Origin: Phaseolus vulgaris
Lineage: Eukaryota > Streptophyta > Magnoliopsida > Fabales > Fabaceae
Direction: 5' to 3'
Assembly (NCBI RefSeq): GCF_000499845.2
Contig: NC_023750.2
Span: forward strand, 29,065,652 to 29,129,651
Length of the DNA stretch: 64,000 nt
Numbering within the stretch: the stretch's first letter is position 1; each line of letters starts with the position of its first letter. The notes under the pieces were generated by a model, which had not been told where the DNA came from, did no database searches, and saw only the letters and a list, made by a program, of their open reading frames with translations. The translations under genes were made by a program, and so were the position numbers. Below are positions 23,040-34,544 of this stretch, piece by piece.

Positions 23040-24425
23040 GTTGAGAAAAGAGATTGAGAAAATTCAGAGAAGGTTTATGTGGGTTTGGAGTTCAGAAGGA
23101 AGGGAAATAGTGGGTTTTGTGGAAAAAGGTTTGCGAGCCTAGAGAAGCTGGCGGTTTTAGTATTTTGAACTTAAGGCTTTTCAATGCAGCTCTGTTTGGA
23201 AAGTGGATTTGGCGTATGGGTATCGAAAAGAGTGGTTTGTGAGAGGAAATTCTCGAGTCAAAATACGGAGGTTGGAGAAACTTGCAAGAACAAAGTATTA
23301 ATGCTAAGAATTCCAATTGGTGGAGAGATTTAAATGGGGTTTGGGATGGAGGAATGTGGTAGAAACTTTTTGAGAACTGTTGTGAGTGGAGAGTGGGAAA
23401 CCAAAAAGAAATCTTGTTCTAGAATGATGTTTTGGTAGGCAACTAAGATTTGAAAAGCAAATTTCCAAGACTATTTTCTTTGTGTGGTAATAAGAAAGGT
23501 AATTTAGAGTCTTGTGGACAATGGTTTAAGAATAAATGGGAGTGGAAGTTAGGGTGAAGGAGATGTCTGTTTATTGGAAGAAATATCAGGAAGTCCAATT
23601 GTTACAAGAGGTGCATGGAAAGGTCCTGTCTTGAATATTGAAGATAATCGAGTTTGAAAGGTTGATAAGGATAGTGAGTTTTCGGTAAAGTCTGCCTATG
23701 TTATTTTAAGAGGTCCTTATAAGGGAGATAGTCTGTTTGTCTCCCTATGGAAAACTTTTGCTTTGCCTTTAGCCCAGTCTATTGCTTGGAGGGTGTTGCT
23801 TAATTTGGTTGCCACAAAAGATAACTTGGAAAAACGTGGGATCTCGATTGATAGCAACCTTTATTATTTTTGCAGGGTGGAAGTGGAGTCAACAAATCAT
23901 TTGTTTTTTGAATGCAGGATTGCTTGGCTAGTTTGGAAATAATGCTATGCATGGATGGGGATAACGTCAGTTGATCACGTTGATCTTATTTCACACTTCT
24001 CGCATTTTAATTTGTTAAATGCTTCTGTCCAGGGAAATGTTGTTTGGGGTAGTGTCTGGATTGCAGTTGTTAATGAAATTTAGAAGCACGAGAATAAACA
24101 TTTTTTCAAAGGCGGAGCGATTGATCTTTCGAAAATGTTCGCATTGGCTCAATTAAAGGTTTGGTCTTGGATAACATCTAAATCTATTTCTGCTCGCTTT
24201 ACTTATTTTGAGTGGTGCTTCGATCCTGTGGCCTGCATGTTTTCGATTAAGTGAGCTTCTACAAGGTTTCTTCCTTTGGCTAGGTTGATTGTTATTTTTA
24301 GTGTTGTAAGGATTAAGTTGTTTAGAAGGGGTTTGGTGGATATTGTTGTGTTATGGTCATGTACAAGGGTTGGATCACCCCTAAAGTGGTTCATATTTAT
24401 TCATTTTTTACTTGTTGGTCAATTT
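23040..24425 (+). pseudogene. L1-type LINE, 3' part with zf-RVT region
   Basis: A heavily mutated plus-strand frame shows blocks of a plant L1 ORF2 C-terminus: RRFMWVWSSEGR-like residues near 23070, an FGKWIW/LAYG-like tract, and then from about 23680 FSVKSAYVIL. SIAWRVLLNLVATKDNLEKRG and a CRVEVESTNHLFFEC zinc-knuckle-like block (zf-RVT, reverse-transcriptase-associated) follow. After a stop at about 24233 there is a 3' UTR-like tail ending in TTTTTTTTTT near 24425. At least ten stops or shifts make it dead. The RT core upstream is missing, as is usual for 5' truncation. Confidence 0.8.
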
Positions 24426-24649
24426 TTTTTTTGCTAATATATAATATCTAAAAATAAAATAATTAATTATATATTTTATTGTATCTAAAAAAAATTATAT
24501 ATATATATCTTTATAATATTTAAAAATAAAATATTTGATTATATATAATATTTATAGTATCTAACTATATTTTATTTTAATATTCATTTAACTTGGTGAA
24601 TAAATATTGATATACTAACTAAGCATGTGAACTACAAAAATAATGTCTT

Positions 24650-24795
24650 GTTCAGACCTCAAGTATGTTTTGGAGCTTGGAACTCTGTCACGGTTTTATT
24701 AGGCATTCCAGTGGGTTAAGTTAGGAAGATGTATTTAAATTTCACTTGGTCTCGGCTCCTAAGCAATGTGAGACTATGGGCATACTAGAACAAGT
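24650..24795 (+). repeat. Dispersed repeat copy 1 (GAGCTTGGAACTC family)
   Basis: TTTTGGAGCTTGGAACTCTG, then GGTTAAGTTAGGAAGATGTA and TTGGTCTCGGCTCCTAA, match the segment at 25575-25672 with moderate divergence and the same order of motifs. No coding content is seen. It probably belongs to an LTR or untranslated transposon region; the two copies bracket the LTR-like block at 24866-25500. Confidence 0.6.
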
Positions 24796-24865
24796 CTCTT
24801 AGTCGAGGGCTAAGGAAACAAGGGTTCGTATTTGGAATCACTTTCCATTTTCATAGACGACGCTG

Positions 24866-25500
24866 ACAAGTGTCTAATTTCAGTACTATTTCATATTAAA
24901 ATATAGGCACTTATGAGGATTTATTGCTAATTTACATATAAAATAATCCATAATTTATGAATTTATACCTTTTTACATTTTTATGAGCTTTATTTGAATA
25001 AGAGCATTTTATTCCTAAATTTGGTGTTAATTGCATATATTTAGGGAAGATTGAAGATTTGGAGTAAAGGAGAATAATTTGAGTTAAAAAGAAAAAGCTG
25101 GAAGGTCCTAGAATGGAAAAAGATGCAAAGAAAGATTGGGCCTTTTTCTGTTTTATCACTTAGTCCATTAGCGCAGCAATGAAGTCACCTAACCCTAGAA
25201 AATTAGGATAAATAGGGGGCTAGAGGTTCAACCCTAAGTGCCAAATTGAGAGGAAAACATCATATAGAGTGAATTGAAACCCAATTGGGAGAATGAAAGA
25301 TGTTAGAAGTATGTGTTGCTAATTCTACCCTTTGGGATTGAGAGTAATATGCTCAAAATCTCATGTATTGAGGTGATATCTTATATATTAATATTCAATT
25401 ATTAATTGATTATTGATATTGCTGTTTTACTTTTAATTTTTTTCGTGACAAAAATTATTACTTTTGACAAACCTGGTGCATTTGCTGTAAAAAGTCATGA
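24866..25500 (+). repeat. Gypsy-LTR-like segment
   Basis: TGACAAGTGTCTAATTTCAG opens a block with GCACTTATGAGGATTTATTG, a TAGGATAAATAGGGGGCTAG TATA region near 25206, and CCCTAAGTGCC. This organisation resembles LTRs of large legume Ty3/gypsy elements. The right border and target duplication could not be fixed, and there is no adjoining coding region. Calling it a solo LTR is an inference. Confidence 0.4.
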
Positions 25501-25555
25501 GACACTAATGTTCTGACCTAAGTACATTGAGATGATATCACTAGGATCAATCACT

Positions 25556-25676
25556 ACATCCGAGGTATTGTTCGCTTTGGAGCTTAGAGCTCCATCACGA
25601 TTTTGTCCTTAAAATGTGCCTTGGTGGATTAAGGGAGGAAGGTGTATTTAAATTTCCCTTAGCCTCGACTCCTAAT
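25556..25676 (+). repeat. Dispersed repeat copy 2 (GAGCTTGGAACTC family)
   Basis: CGCTTTGGAGCTTAGAGCTC, GGATTAAGGGAGGAAGGTGT and CCTTAGCCTCGACTCCTAA repeat the motifs of 24650-24795. The remnant MITE copy E begins immediately after it. Confidence 0.6.
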
Positions 25677-25849
25677 GTTAAATAACAATTTAGAAATTAG
25701 TTTATAAATATTTATTAATAATAGAAACTAATTTAAAAACCAATATTTTTTTTTTAATTTAAAAGATATTATCTAACTTAGTAAATATAGTAACTAATTA
25801 TTATTTTTATCTCTAAAATTAGTTTCTATTTTATAATTTTTTTGTGGTG
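25677..25849. mobile_element. CACTA-type foldback MITE, copy E (right half only)
   Basis: This is the right arm of the family: AACAATTTAGAAATTAGTTT, AATAATAGAAACTAATTTAA and TCTCTAAAATTAGTTTCTAT, ending in TTTTTTTGTGGTG, a one-base variant of the GTAGTG terminus. The left half is absent. Confidence 0.7.
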
Positions 25850-26384
25850 TAATTTTTCCTGTTTTAGTTGCATAGGAGGTATTGTAAATAATTCAAGAGT
25901 TTAAAGGAAAGTCCAACTAATATTATTTGGATTAAACTAAATGTAGATTCTTGTATAATCAAACTAATATAAAATTTATGTTTCTATATTTTCATCTTGA
26001 TCCTATTATTTTGATTTTTTGTGCTTCATTGAAATTATTGCATAGTCTATTCTTACCCTTTGTATCAAAATTTTCAAGAAGAAAGATTTTAAATCACAAG
26101 AGGTATTTTTTTAAACCAATTCACCTCCTATCCCCTCCACCCGTCCTACTTGGTTGTGATTTGAGTCATACTTTTTTTACATGTAAGATCTGAATTTTTG
26201 TGAATTGAGCTTTAAGAATTATTTCTCCATTGATGAAAAATAAAGAATGCGAAGGAAAAGAAAAAAAATGAAAAGACAAGTCGAAAAAGAGAGGAAAAGA
26301 CAATTTCTGAAATTTAAAAACTAAACAAAATGATTCTTTTATATATTTAGATTATATATATATTTATATTATAGTTTAGGTCAA
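25850..26384. other. Intergenic DNA, nothing recognised
   Basis: AT-rich. The plus-strand frame at 25951-26193 has no recognised feature. Confidence 0.5.
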
Positions 26385-27492
26385 TACAAGAAAAATCAAA
26401 TTCGTATGACTTCTTTTATAAAAATTCAATAAATATGCCACATATTACAAAAATTGCAGAAAAGAGTATAAGACTCTAAATCAAACAAAATATATGTTCA
26501 TTATAAAGTCCCAAGAATGTAAAATTCAACCCAACTATAATTAAATAAAAATAATGTATGCAACAAAAGTTATGAGCAAAACACTAAAGAAATGTCACAT
26601 TAGCTAAATATGTAAAATTAAAGCAATATATATATTGAACCCAATTTATTAGTAATAAAAGGAAATAATTTAAAAACTAAAAGAAAGCATATTGGAAGTA
26701 TTTTTAATGTAAAAATGTGTGCCAAAATATGTCATCAATGTATTGTTTTTCTAATGTGGTTAGAAACACAATATTTTTTTTCTTCATACACTACAATAAA
26801 ATCATGAAATAAAAACTAATTTTAGAAACAAAAAATAATTAGTTGCTGTAGTGACTAAATTAGAGACCATTTTAGAAACTAGAATAAATTTTGGTTTCTA
26901 AATTAGTTTTTATTATTGTTAAATGATTTCTAAATTGATATCTAATTAGCTACCAAAGTTTTAACTACCAATTATTTAAATTTTAAATTTTTTTATATTA
27001 TAGTAACTCATCAAGAGAATGATTTTATCATTGTTATCCCTCTCTAATAAATCTAATTAGGATCATAAGTTCAATTAAAAAAATAATGTTAATACTAGAA
27101 AAATCGTATGAGTGCTTCTATAAAAAAAATAACAAATCTGCCACAACTTCAAGAAATTATAGAAAATAGCATAAGACTCCAAATTTAAAAAAAAAAATCA
27201 TTTTGAAACCTTGAAAATGTAGAACTTAATGCAACTAGAGTCAACTAAAAATAATGCATACAAAAAAATTTACGACCAAAATAGTAAAGAAATGTCACAT
27301 TAATTAAAAATGCAAAATTAAAGCAATTTGTACATTGAACCCAATCTTTTAGTAATAAAAGGAAATATTTAAAAATTAAAAAGATATCATATTGGAAGTG
27401 TTTCCAATGTACAATAAAATTATAAATGTGAGCCAAAATATGTCATCAATGTATTGATTTTCTAATGGGATTAGAAACACAACTTTTTTTTC
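26385..27492 (+). repeat. About 400-bp block present twice, split by a MITE
   Basis: Segment 26385-26785 (AAGAAAAATCAAATTCGTAT; AAGAAATGTCACATTAGCTA; TATTGAACCCAATTTATTAG; CCAAAATATGTCATCAATGT) is repeated at about 27087-27492 with the same order of motifs and moderate divergence, at an offset near 700 bp. MITE copy F (26789-26995) lies between the copies. No coding content is seen. It could be a duplicated LTR pair or a local duplication. Confidence 0.75.
26789..26995. mobile_element. CACTA-type foldback MITE, copy F (left half)
   Basis: It starts CACTACAATAAAATCATGAA and follows the family arm through AAATTGATATCTAATTAGCT. It then loses similarity near 26995 without the right terminus. Confidence 0.7.
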
Positions 27493-27499
27493 ATATTGT

Positions 27500-29959
27500 G
27501 GTTAAAACTAAAAGTAATGATAACACCACTTGTAAGCTGGTTAACGGGGATAACACATCTATAATAAGATTTAACAACATATTCTGCATTACTACATCAA
27601 TCATATTGATGATACATACTCTAATTTTGTGAATATATCTCCCTTTATTAATAACATTATTTTGATTATGGTAATTCATGAAGGATCAATGTTATTAATA
27701 GATTTGGAGGCCATTTTTTCAAGAATAATGGGGTGTTATTGGTTTTGATGTTTGCGTAATTCTTTACACAAAAATGGATACTTCCTAAAATGAATTCTAG
27801 TGTGATTTCTCTTATCCGACAAATATTTAGAGTTGATAATATGAAAGACTTTAGACTCATTGATGTGACTAATTTTAAATTTTAAATTATCTCTAATATT
27901 TTAGTCAATAGACTTTGAATTATCTTAATGTCTTGGTTAATCAAAATGGGTTTGTTAAAGGTCGCCAAATTAAACATTATATATGTATTACCAATGAAAC
28001 TATAAACATGTTGTCCAAAAGAATGAGTGGAGGTAATGTAGCTGTCAAATTTGACATCAAGAAATCCTTTTGATACTATTAATTAGGATTTCTTTCTCAA
28101 AGTTCTTCATCAATTTGATTTTCATCAAATATTTTGTGGCTACATTGTTTCTATTTTGCATTATTCCCTCTTATCCATTTGGTTTAGTGGTAGACTCATT
28201 GATTTTTCTAAATGTGATAGAGGTGTTAGACAAGATGATATGCTTCCCCCCTTTCTCTTTTGTTTTGTTGAAGAGGCTCTTAGTAAGAGTATATAACAAC
28301 TAATTGATTCCAAAAATATTCTTCGCCTAACAACTTTTAAAGGTATTAGTGTTCCTTCACATGTTATGCATGTTGATGATGTGTTTGTCTTTTATAAGGC
28401 TAATAAAAATAGTCTTAACAATCTTATGCAAGCTTTACATGCTTATGGTTCGAATTTTGGGAAATGGTTAAATCCTGCTAAAAGATAGTTTTACATTGTG
28501 GATTGTTTTGTTATTTCAATAGAAGGTTCAATCTATGTTGGGGTTTGGTATAGCTTATTTACCTTCCATATATTTAAGTGTTCGTATTTTTTTTAGAGCT
28601 CCTACATCTAAATACTTTCAACTATTAGCTAAAAAAGTTAGACTCAAGTTAGTTTCTTAGAAAGTTAAAATTCTTAGAGTGATGGGTCAAATTCAATTAT
28701 TTAACACAATGATAGTTTCCTTATTGGTTATGATTTTCATATTTATAGATGACCTACAACACTTCTCAGGTAATTTGATAAGTGGATTAAAAGTTTCATT
28801 CGGACTGAGGACATTAACAAGCAATTTTTGGTCACTATTAATTCAAATTATTTGTGTTCTCAAAAGCATAAAGGAGATCTTCAAGTTGTTAACATCCAAT
28901 AGGAAAACCAAGCCTATTTGCTCTGGTTGGTTTGGGAATTTTGTTACAATAGTATGCCTTAGGCTGATCTAATGAGATATAAGTTTTTGAAGAATAAGTA
29001 TTATAAATTAGCTATTTACAAACTTCTTCAATTTGGCCAAGAATTTTGGAATGTTATGATATTATCTTGGATAACACACATTGGACAATTGGTAACAGGG
29101 AGAACATTTACTTTTGGAATGGTAGTTGGTTTTCTCATGACAACATATCTCCAATAGTTGAGATTCCTCATAATATAAGGCCATATTTGACAACTAGGAC
29201 TATGAATTCTTATGATGGTTTAAATTGGTTTGTTCCCCCTTTCTATAACATATTTCAGGCTTGGAGAATTTGTAACACTTGATTTTGACTAATATGCAAT
29301 ACAGTCCTTATTGGAAAAAGGATGAATATGTGTATTAAATCACATGTGCCTTCATTCCTCCTCTCACTTTTGTTCTTGGGACAAGATTATTTGATCTACC
29401 AATATTCCTCCAACCAAAACTCTAGTTCTATGAAAGCTTTTACATAATAGAATTCTCATAAATAAATATGTGCAATCAAGAGGAATATCTTTTTTTTTTC
29501 TATAAGCAGTTCTTGTAATAACAAGAGGACAACTCTCCATATGTTTTGTTAAATGTCTAAGGGCTAAGAATTTGTGTACATGGATCCAAACCATCTTTCC
29601 AGGATTTGTTTTTATGTCTAACATTGATATATTGAATTTTTTTTTATGTAGGATAAGGAGTCCTCTTGTTCAATAGATTTGTTTAGTGTTTTAACTTACA
29701 TGTTTGGATGATTTGGACGATGAGAAATTATGCTTGCTTCCAACATATAATACCTTTTCACATTTCTCTTCATATGGTGCTAAGTTGTATTAGTTTGATA
29801 GGTAATTCCTTAAAGGAAAACATGTATAGTAATATGACTGACTTTTCTATTTTGAAGTTTTATCATATCCAAATCAGAACGAGGAAGGAAGCCTAAGTTA
29901 GGCAGGTTTTTTTAAGTTTATAGGATGTTGGCTAGATTGAAGTTAACATTGATGGTGAT
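27500..29959 (+). pseudogene. L1-type LINE ORF2 remnant, 5' and middle part
   Basis: Degenerate plus-strand similarity to L1 ORF2 in the expected order: FFTQKWILPKMNSSVISLI at about 27755, NQNGFVKGRQIKHYI at 27937-27990, GGNVAVKFDIKKSF (motif A), and FSGRLIDFSKCDRGVRQDD. A VMHVDDVFVFYKA block at about 28360-28400 stands where F/YADD belongs. It continues with IWF/RVMGQIQLFNTMI, an NTHWTIGNRENIYFWNGSWF block at 29070-29128, a zf-RVT-like region, and an RNase H start (IDGDF) at 29948-29959. Stops and frameshifts are frequent. RNase H continues at 35122-35245 after a 5.15-kb insertion. The 5' boundary is uncertain. Confidence 0.8.
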
Positions 29960-29964
29960 TTTAG

Positions 29965-32033
29965 TGTTAGAATGTATGGCCTAAACAAGAGGGGGGTGAA
30001 TTGTTTTCGCAAAGATTGGAAGTAGAGTGAAAGAACGGTAAAATCAACCAATTGATTTTTCTGTTCAACTTGATTAATTATCAGATTAACAATTCTTTAA
30101 GAAAAATCAACTAGTTGTTTTATCAAAACAATTGACCGTTTATTGCAGTAGAATATAAAGAAGAGAACTTAAAATAGTATATCAAAGTAAGAAAAGAGAG
30201 ATTCACACAGATAGATTTATACTACTTCACTCTTAACCAAGAGTTACATCCATTCCTCAGCTAACCAATGAGAATACACTATGCAATCAAAACTAGATTA
30301 CAAACCACACCAAGAATGTTGATCTTGAAGCCCTCAATAACACACAACACTTCTTAGCAACACCAAAATTTCCAGAAACCCTATCTGAAACTGTTTCACA
30401 CACAATACGGTATTAAAGAAAGAGTAAGAGTACACCTGGGCTTTACAAAGCAGTAGAACACAAGAATAGAAAACTCAGTTCCTACTTCACACACAAGAAA
30501 TGATCCAAAAGCTTTTGATCTTCTCTTGAAAACTTTTTTGATAAAGCTCTCTTCTTCTTTTTGAAATAATCATAAAACAACCTGTAGAACATGGGAGCTT
30601 TGATGTTTCAAATCTTGATAAAGGTTGAAGTTGTGTTGCTTCTGGTTTGAGCTTAGTCTAGGTTGTTTAGAATTCTTGTAAAGATCATTCATAGTCCCTT
30701 GCACAAGCTTGCTCAATCTGTTTTAAAAGAGAAAAGTGTTTTTCTAAGCAAAGAGAAAAACAACCGGTTGAAACCTCAAAATAATCGGTTGTTTGTCACT
30801 TAGCTTGTTTGAAGGTTTTAAAACTGTTTTTGACTTGGTTAAATAACTGTCTAACCAATTCAACCAGTTAAAACGACTTTTCAACTGATTGATTGTCACA
30901 TTTCATAACAGCTTTTTGTAAACCTGTTAATCTATTTTGCCATTGAATCAAAACTGTTTTGGCTCATAATTGCTGTCTAGAATGGCTAGTTTTGAGGGGT
31001 GCAATTTGTTCCTTTCATGATTCTTGTATTTGTTATTTTATAAACTCTTGAAGTGTGTGAAAATCCTGTAAAGTCAGAGGGTGTTCCGACTAAGGGAGTG
31101 TATAACAAAGAGGGTGAGTGGTTCTTGTAGTATCAAGATCACCTCTTTGTGGTTGTGTGAGTTGTAATATGTGATTGGTTACTAGTGGAACCCAATTGTT
31201 GTTCTGGGAACTGGATGTAACTCAAGGTTGAGTGAACCAGTATAAATTGGCTGAGTAATATCTCTCTCTCACTCCTTATAAACTGTTTGTTTTAATTCTG
31301 TTTTTGTTTCTGCCATAAACAACCGGTTAAAATGAAGTTTCAACCGATTGAAACTCTGCAAACAGTTTCTTTTACATTGTTTGATTGGCTTCCTTGATTG
31401 TTTAATATGTGATTGTTGATAAAGCTTCATTCTTATTCAATCTTTGCGAAAATATTTTGATAAACAATTCACCCCCTCTTGTTTAAGCCATTAATTCTAA
31501 CACAACCTTTATATAGTTAAAATAGTTTGATCATTAATTGAAAATAGTTAAAATCATTTAAAACCAATTTGAAATTCATACAGAATGTTGTTAAAGAAAC
31601 AATTGATTGATTTTAAAACAAAGTGATTGATTTCTTTTTCTGTTAAGGACAACACATAAAACAACCTGTTCTTTTGTCAAAATAACCGAATGTTTTTACC
31701 TCACAGAAAAGACAAAATAAAACTAGGCCTTTTCAAAACCTTTGAAAAACACTAAGTGCAATTCAGTCGGTTGTCACTATACATCAACTGGATGAAAAAA
31801 TTGTTGTAGTCACCAAACTTTAAACAAAAAATTTACAACTAATTCAAAGTACAAAACAACTGACTAGAGTTTAGAAAACACTTCTTTCAAAAGTGATAAA
31901 CAATCAAATGAACTTGGATCAATAATAGATGTAAATTGACAACTCAAAATCTACTAAATAACACACACACAGAGTAATAGATTCTTCAAGTCTTCAAAGA
32001 AGATTTGGAAGCATCAAAGCACCTTGTTCAACA
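29965..32033 (-). repeat. 3' LTR of SIRE-like derivative, with an internal inverted LTR segment
   Basis: The left end TGTTAGAATG at 29965 follows LINE sequence TTTAG. The right end TTGTTCAACA at 32033 is followed by a polypurine tract on the minus strand. The segment 31500-32033 is a diverged direct repeat of 34556-35116, the other LTR. Near 31446-31497 there is an inverted copy of the left end (CACCCCCTCTTGTTTAAGCC ... ATTCTAACA) facing the opposite way. Part of the middle is therefore an LTR end in plus orientation, inserted or rearranged. CAACCGGTTG-type motifs recur through it. The region is non-coding. Confidence 0.7.
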
Positions 32034-32050
32034 ATCTCCTCCTGTTTGAT
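32034..32050 (-). other. Polypurine tract of SIRE-like derivative
   Basis: On the minus strand CAAACAGGAGGAGATTG abuts the LTR start TGTTGAAC. The same arrangement occurs at 52626-52643 in the copia at 51166-61071. Confidence 0.7.
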
Positions 32051-32419
32051 GAAGACGAATCATTGGTTGTTTGTGTTGTTGATTTTGAATTTAAGACTTC
32101 CTCCAAAACGGAAAGATATACCACACAATGCAAGCATAGTAGGATAACTCATACATATTATAAAGAACACTTAAAGAACTAGTTTCTAGATAACCAAAAT
32201 ATAGCAGAAAAATTAAAACAAGTTCAAAGTGTCATAGTGCATGCAAAGTAGTAGCAGCAAAATTAAAACAGTAATACAACCAAATCAAATAGATAACTTC
32301 TCCCCATTTTGTCTTCACTAATAGACAAAGAAAAGATAATTACATAATAGAAACAAAATAGTAAAGGAAATAGTCCAACATTACATAATATATTTCAAAC
32401 ACAAAAAATTATATTGAGC

Positions 32420-33724
32420 TTTCAAGATTCCTTGCCATATTGAAATTCAAAGAGTTGGGTTTGAACAACTTCAATCTGATTGTGTATATGTTGGAACTTT
32501 GCTGCACAAACTCATAGTAATCTTTCTAATCACTTGCCATGGTGTCCAAGAGGTTGATCATCAATATTTCAAATTGGGACATTGGAATCCCAAAGTCCAT
32601 ATGTGGCTCATAACTAACTAGTGCATGCATAACATAATCTTTTGTGACTCCAGAACTTGGACCAGCTTCATCATTTGCACCAACTTCTTGTCCAGTTTGA
32701 TCACCAAGACCTTGTTTGGCTTGATCATCAGCATCTTGTTCAGCTTGATCACTAACATCTTATTTAGCTTTATCACCAACACCAATATTCTTGTTTGATC
32801 TAGGAGAAGGACCAACTTGTTCTTCCTCTTTGCTAACCCATTTGTTTTCAACTTTAATGAACCTCATCTTGCTAAGTGATCCATTGTTAATTTTATGTGA
32901 TGGTTTTACCACCCCTAACAGTTCTTCATTAAGATCAACTTCAAAGTATTGAAGAAATTTATACACAAGAATAACATAAGGAAAATGATAATCACTTAAC
33001 CTCATAGATTTTTGCGTATGCTCCTTGAAGATATGGATCCCGTTGACCTTGATGTTTTTCATGATGTAGTAGACTAAGACATGGTCTTCTTCAGTGAGGA
33101 TAGCATGATTGCTCTCCCTAGGTGTTAGTATCCATGTGATGATAAAGGAAATGATTCGTTCATTTAGCTTTAAAGCACCAACATGAAAACCTTTTACTTT
33201 CAAGTGAGGATTTTTTAGGCAGCTTACATAGTACCGTATTTTATTAAAATTCTTCATGGACTTGTGTTCCCCTTGCTAACCCTTGCACCAAAGAACTTCA
33301 ACCTAGTGATGGCAGTCCATACAACAGGAGTAACCTCCATATCCATTCCTTTGACATGTGAATACATGTTCTCACCATTAACAAATAGGTTTGTGTAGAA
33401 TACTTTTACAAGATCTGGAAAAGTATTTCCATTCAAATCAAGGAACCTTTGCAGCTTATGATTTTTCAAAGTCTTCCTTACCTCCTTGAGGTTTTGTTCC
33501 TTCAGCCATTTGAAGGACAAAAGCTCTGAGGTGTTGATGACTTTTTTGCTCATCTCATGCAGAAAACTTTCTATTTTCTCATTGTCCCCAGAGAACCAAG
33601 TCTCTAGATGACCAACCCTTGTAGTTCCTTTGATGGCACGTGATTTCTTTCTCCTTGGTGAGTGAAGAAGCCATGATGCAGATATGTGTTTGTGAAAATG
33701 CAGTGAAGAACCAAAGAGTTTCAA
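32420..33724 (-). pseudogene. Env-position ORF of SIRE-like derivative, broken
   Basis: Minus-strand homologue of the 53052-54209 ORF. From 33724: a basic start (SPRRKKSRAIKG), LETWFSGDNEKIESFLHEMS, LKNHKLQRFLDLNGNTFPDLVKVFYTNLFVNG and SHVKGMDMEV. A frameshift comes near 33255, then NKIRYYVSCLKNP, ILTPRESNHAILTEEDHVLVYYIM and RLSDYHFPYVILVYKFLQYFEVD. An acidic or low-complexity linker is shifted near 32850. Similarity appears to extend to about 32420. These proteins are called envelope-like or plant transposon proteins in legume annotations. No signal peptide or membrane segment is seen, so a true envelope role is not supported. The product is disrupted. Confidence 0.7.
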
Positions 33725-34145
33725 GTGAGGTGCAGAACAAAATAGATTGTTTTTATGAAATATTTAGTTCAAAGCACACTTAATATAACCAAAAAAAGAT
33801 AGTAGAAAAAAAGTTGCTTTTAGTGAGTTGATTTTACCAGAGAAAAGAAATCTTCTACAGTTTTGGAAACTGCAATATGTCAGACCAATTAATTTTTTTT
33901 TTACTATACTTTATGGTGATTGGAAATTCATAAGAAAACAATTAGTTTTTCAGCGAAACAATTGGATATTTTGTGAATAAGTAGATTCAAAGGCACACAA
34001 TAATGCATGTCTTGACCAATTGAAATGTTTGAAAAAAAGTTGACAGAAGAATGCGTAAGTATTTATGAAAACTTTATGCAACAGTGCCAAATATGCAAAA
34101 ACAGTCAGTTGATTCACATTTTCAGCTGATTAAAAAAATGTTTTT

Positions 34146-34540
34146 GTACTGGACCAGAGCGCTGGGCTCGGTGCTCAGGAGATCGGACATCGACATCTGT
34201 GTGGAGCAGGTCAGCTCGGTGGTCTGGTCGAGATAATGGACTACGCAGGTGGGCCCTCAAAGATACGTATGTTGAAACCCGTATATGTATAAGGCCTGAT
34301 CAGCGAAAGTGCATGTGGTGTGTATAGTACATTCGGGGTCTAGTACAAGTAAATACCCACTAGAGACACCTAGGCCCAAGAGTGCAAGGGTTTTCAGGGG
34401 TAAGCTGCATGCATGATACGTAAAGGCTAGAACGCCTACAATGACAGATGGGCCCCATAATGCTGGTACATTAGTTAGTACCCTGGCGGCCATGCTGTTA
34501 AGATTATGCACTCCAAGGAGGAAGATTCTGTGCGGTTTTC
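34146..34540. other. GC-richer insert of unknown origin
   Basis: About 395 bp of clearly higher GC than its AT-rich surroundings (CCAGAGCGCTGGGCTCGGTG, GGTGGTCTGGTCGAG, GGCCTGATCAGCG, CCCTGGCGGCCATG). It sits where the U5, primer-binding site and gag-pol of the surrounding element would be expected. It looks like part of an unrelated LTR, but I could not define ends or a duplication. The 84-codon minus-strand frame here is not convincing. Confidence 0.4.
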
Positions 34541-34544
34541 ACAG

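Noticed and set aside
32618..32851. Minus-strand ORF with repeated KLNKMLVIK-type units
   Set aside because: Out-of-frame reading of the repetitive linker of the env-position ORF. The other frame gives the conserved acidic linker.
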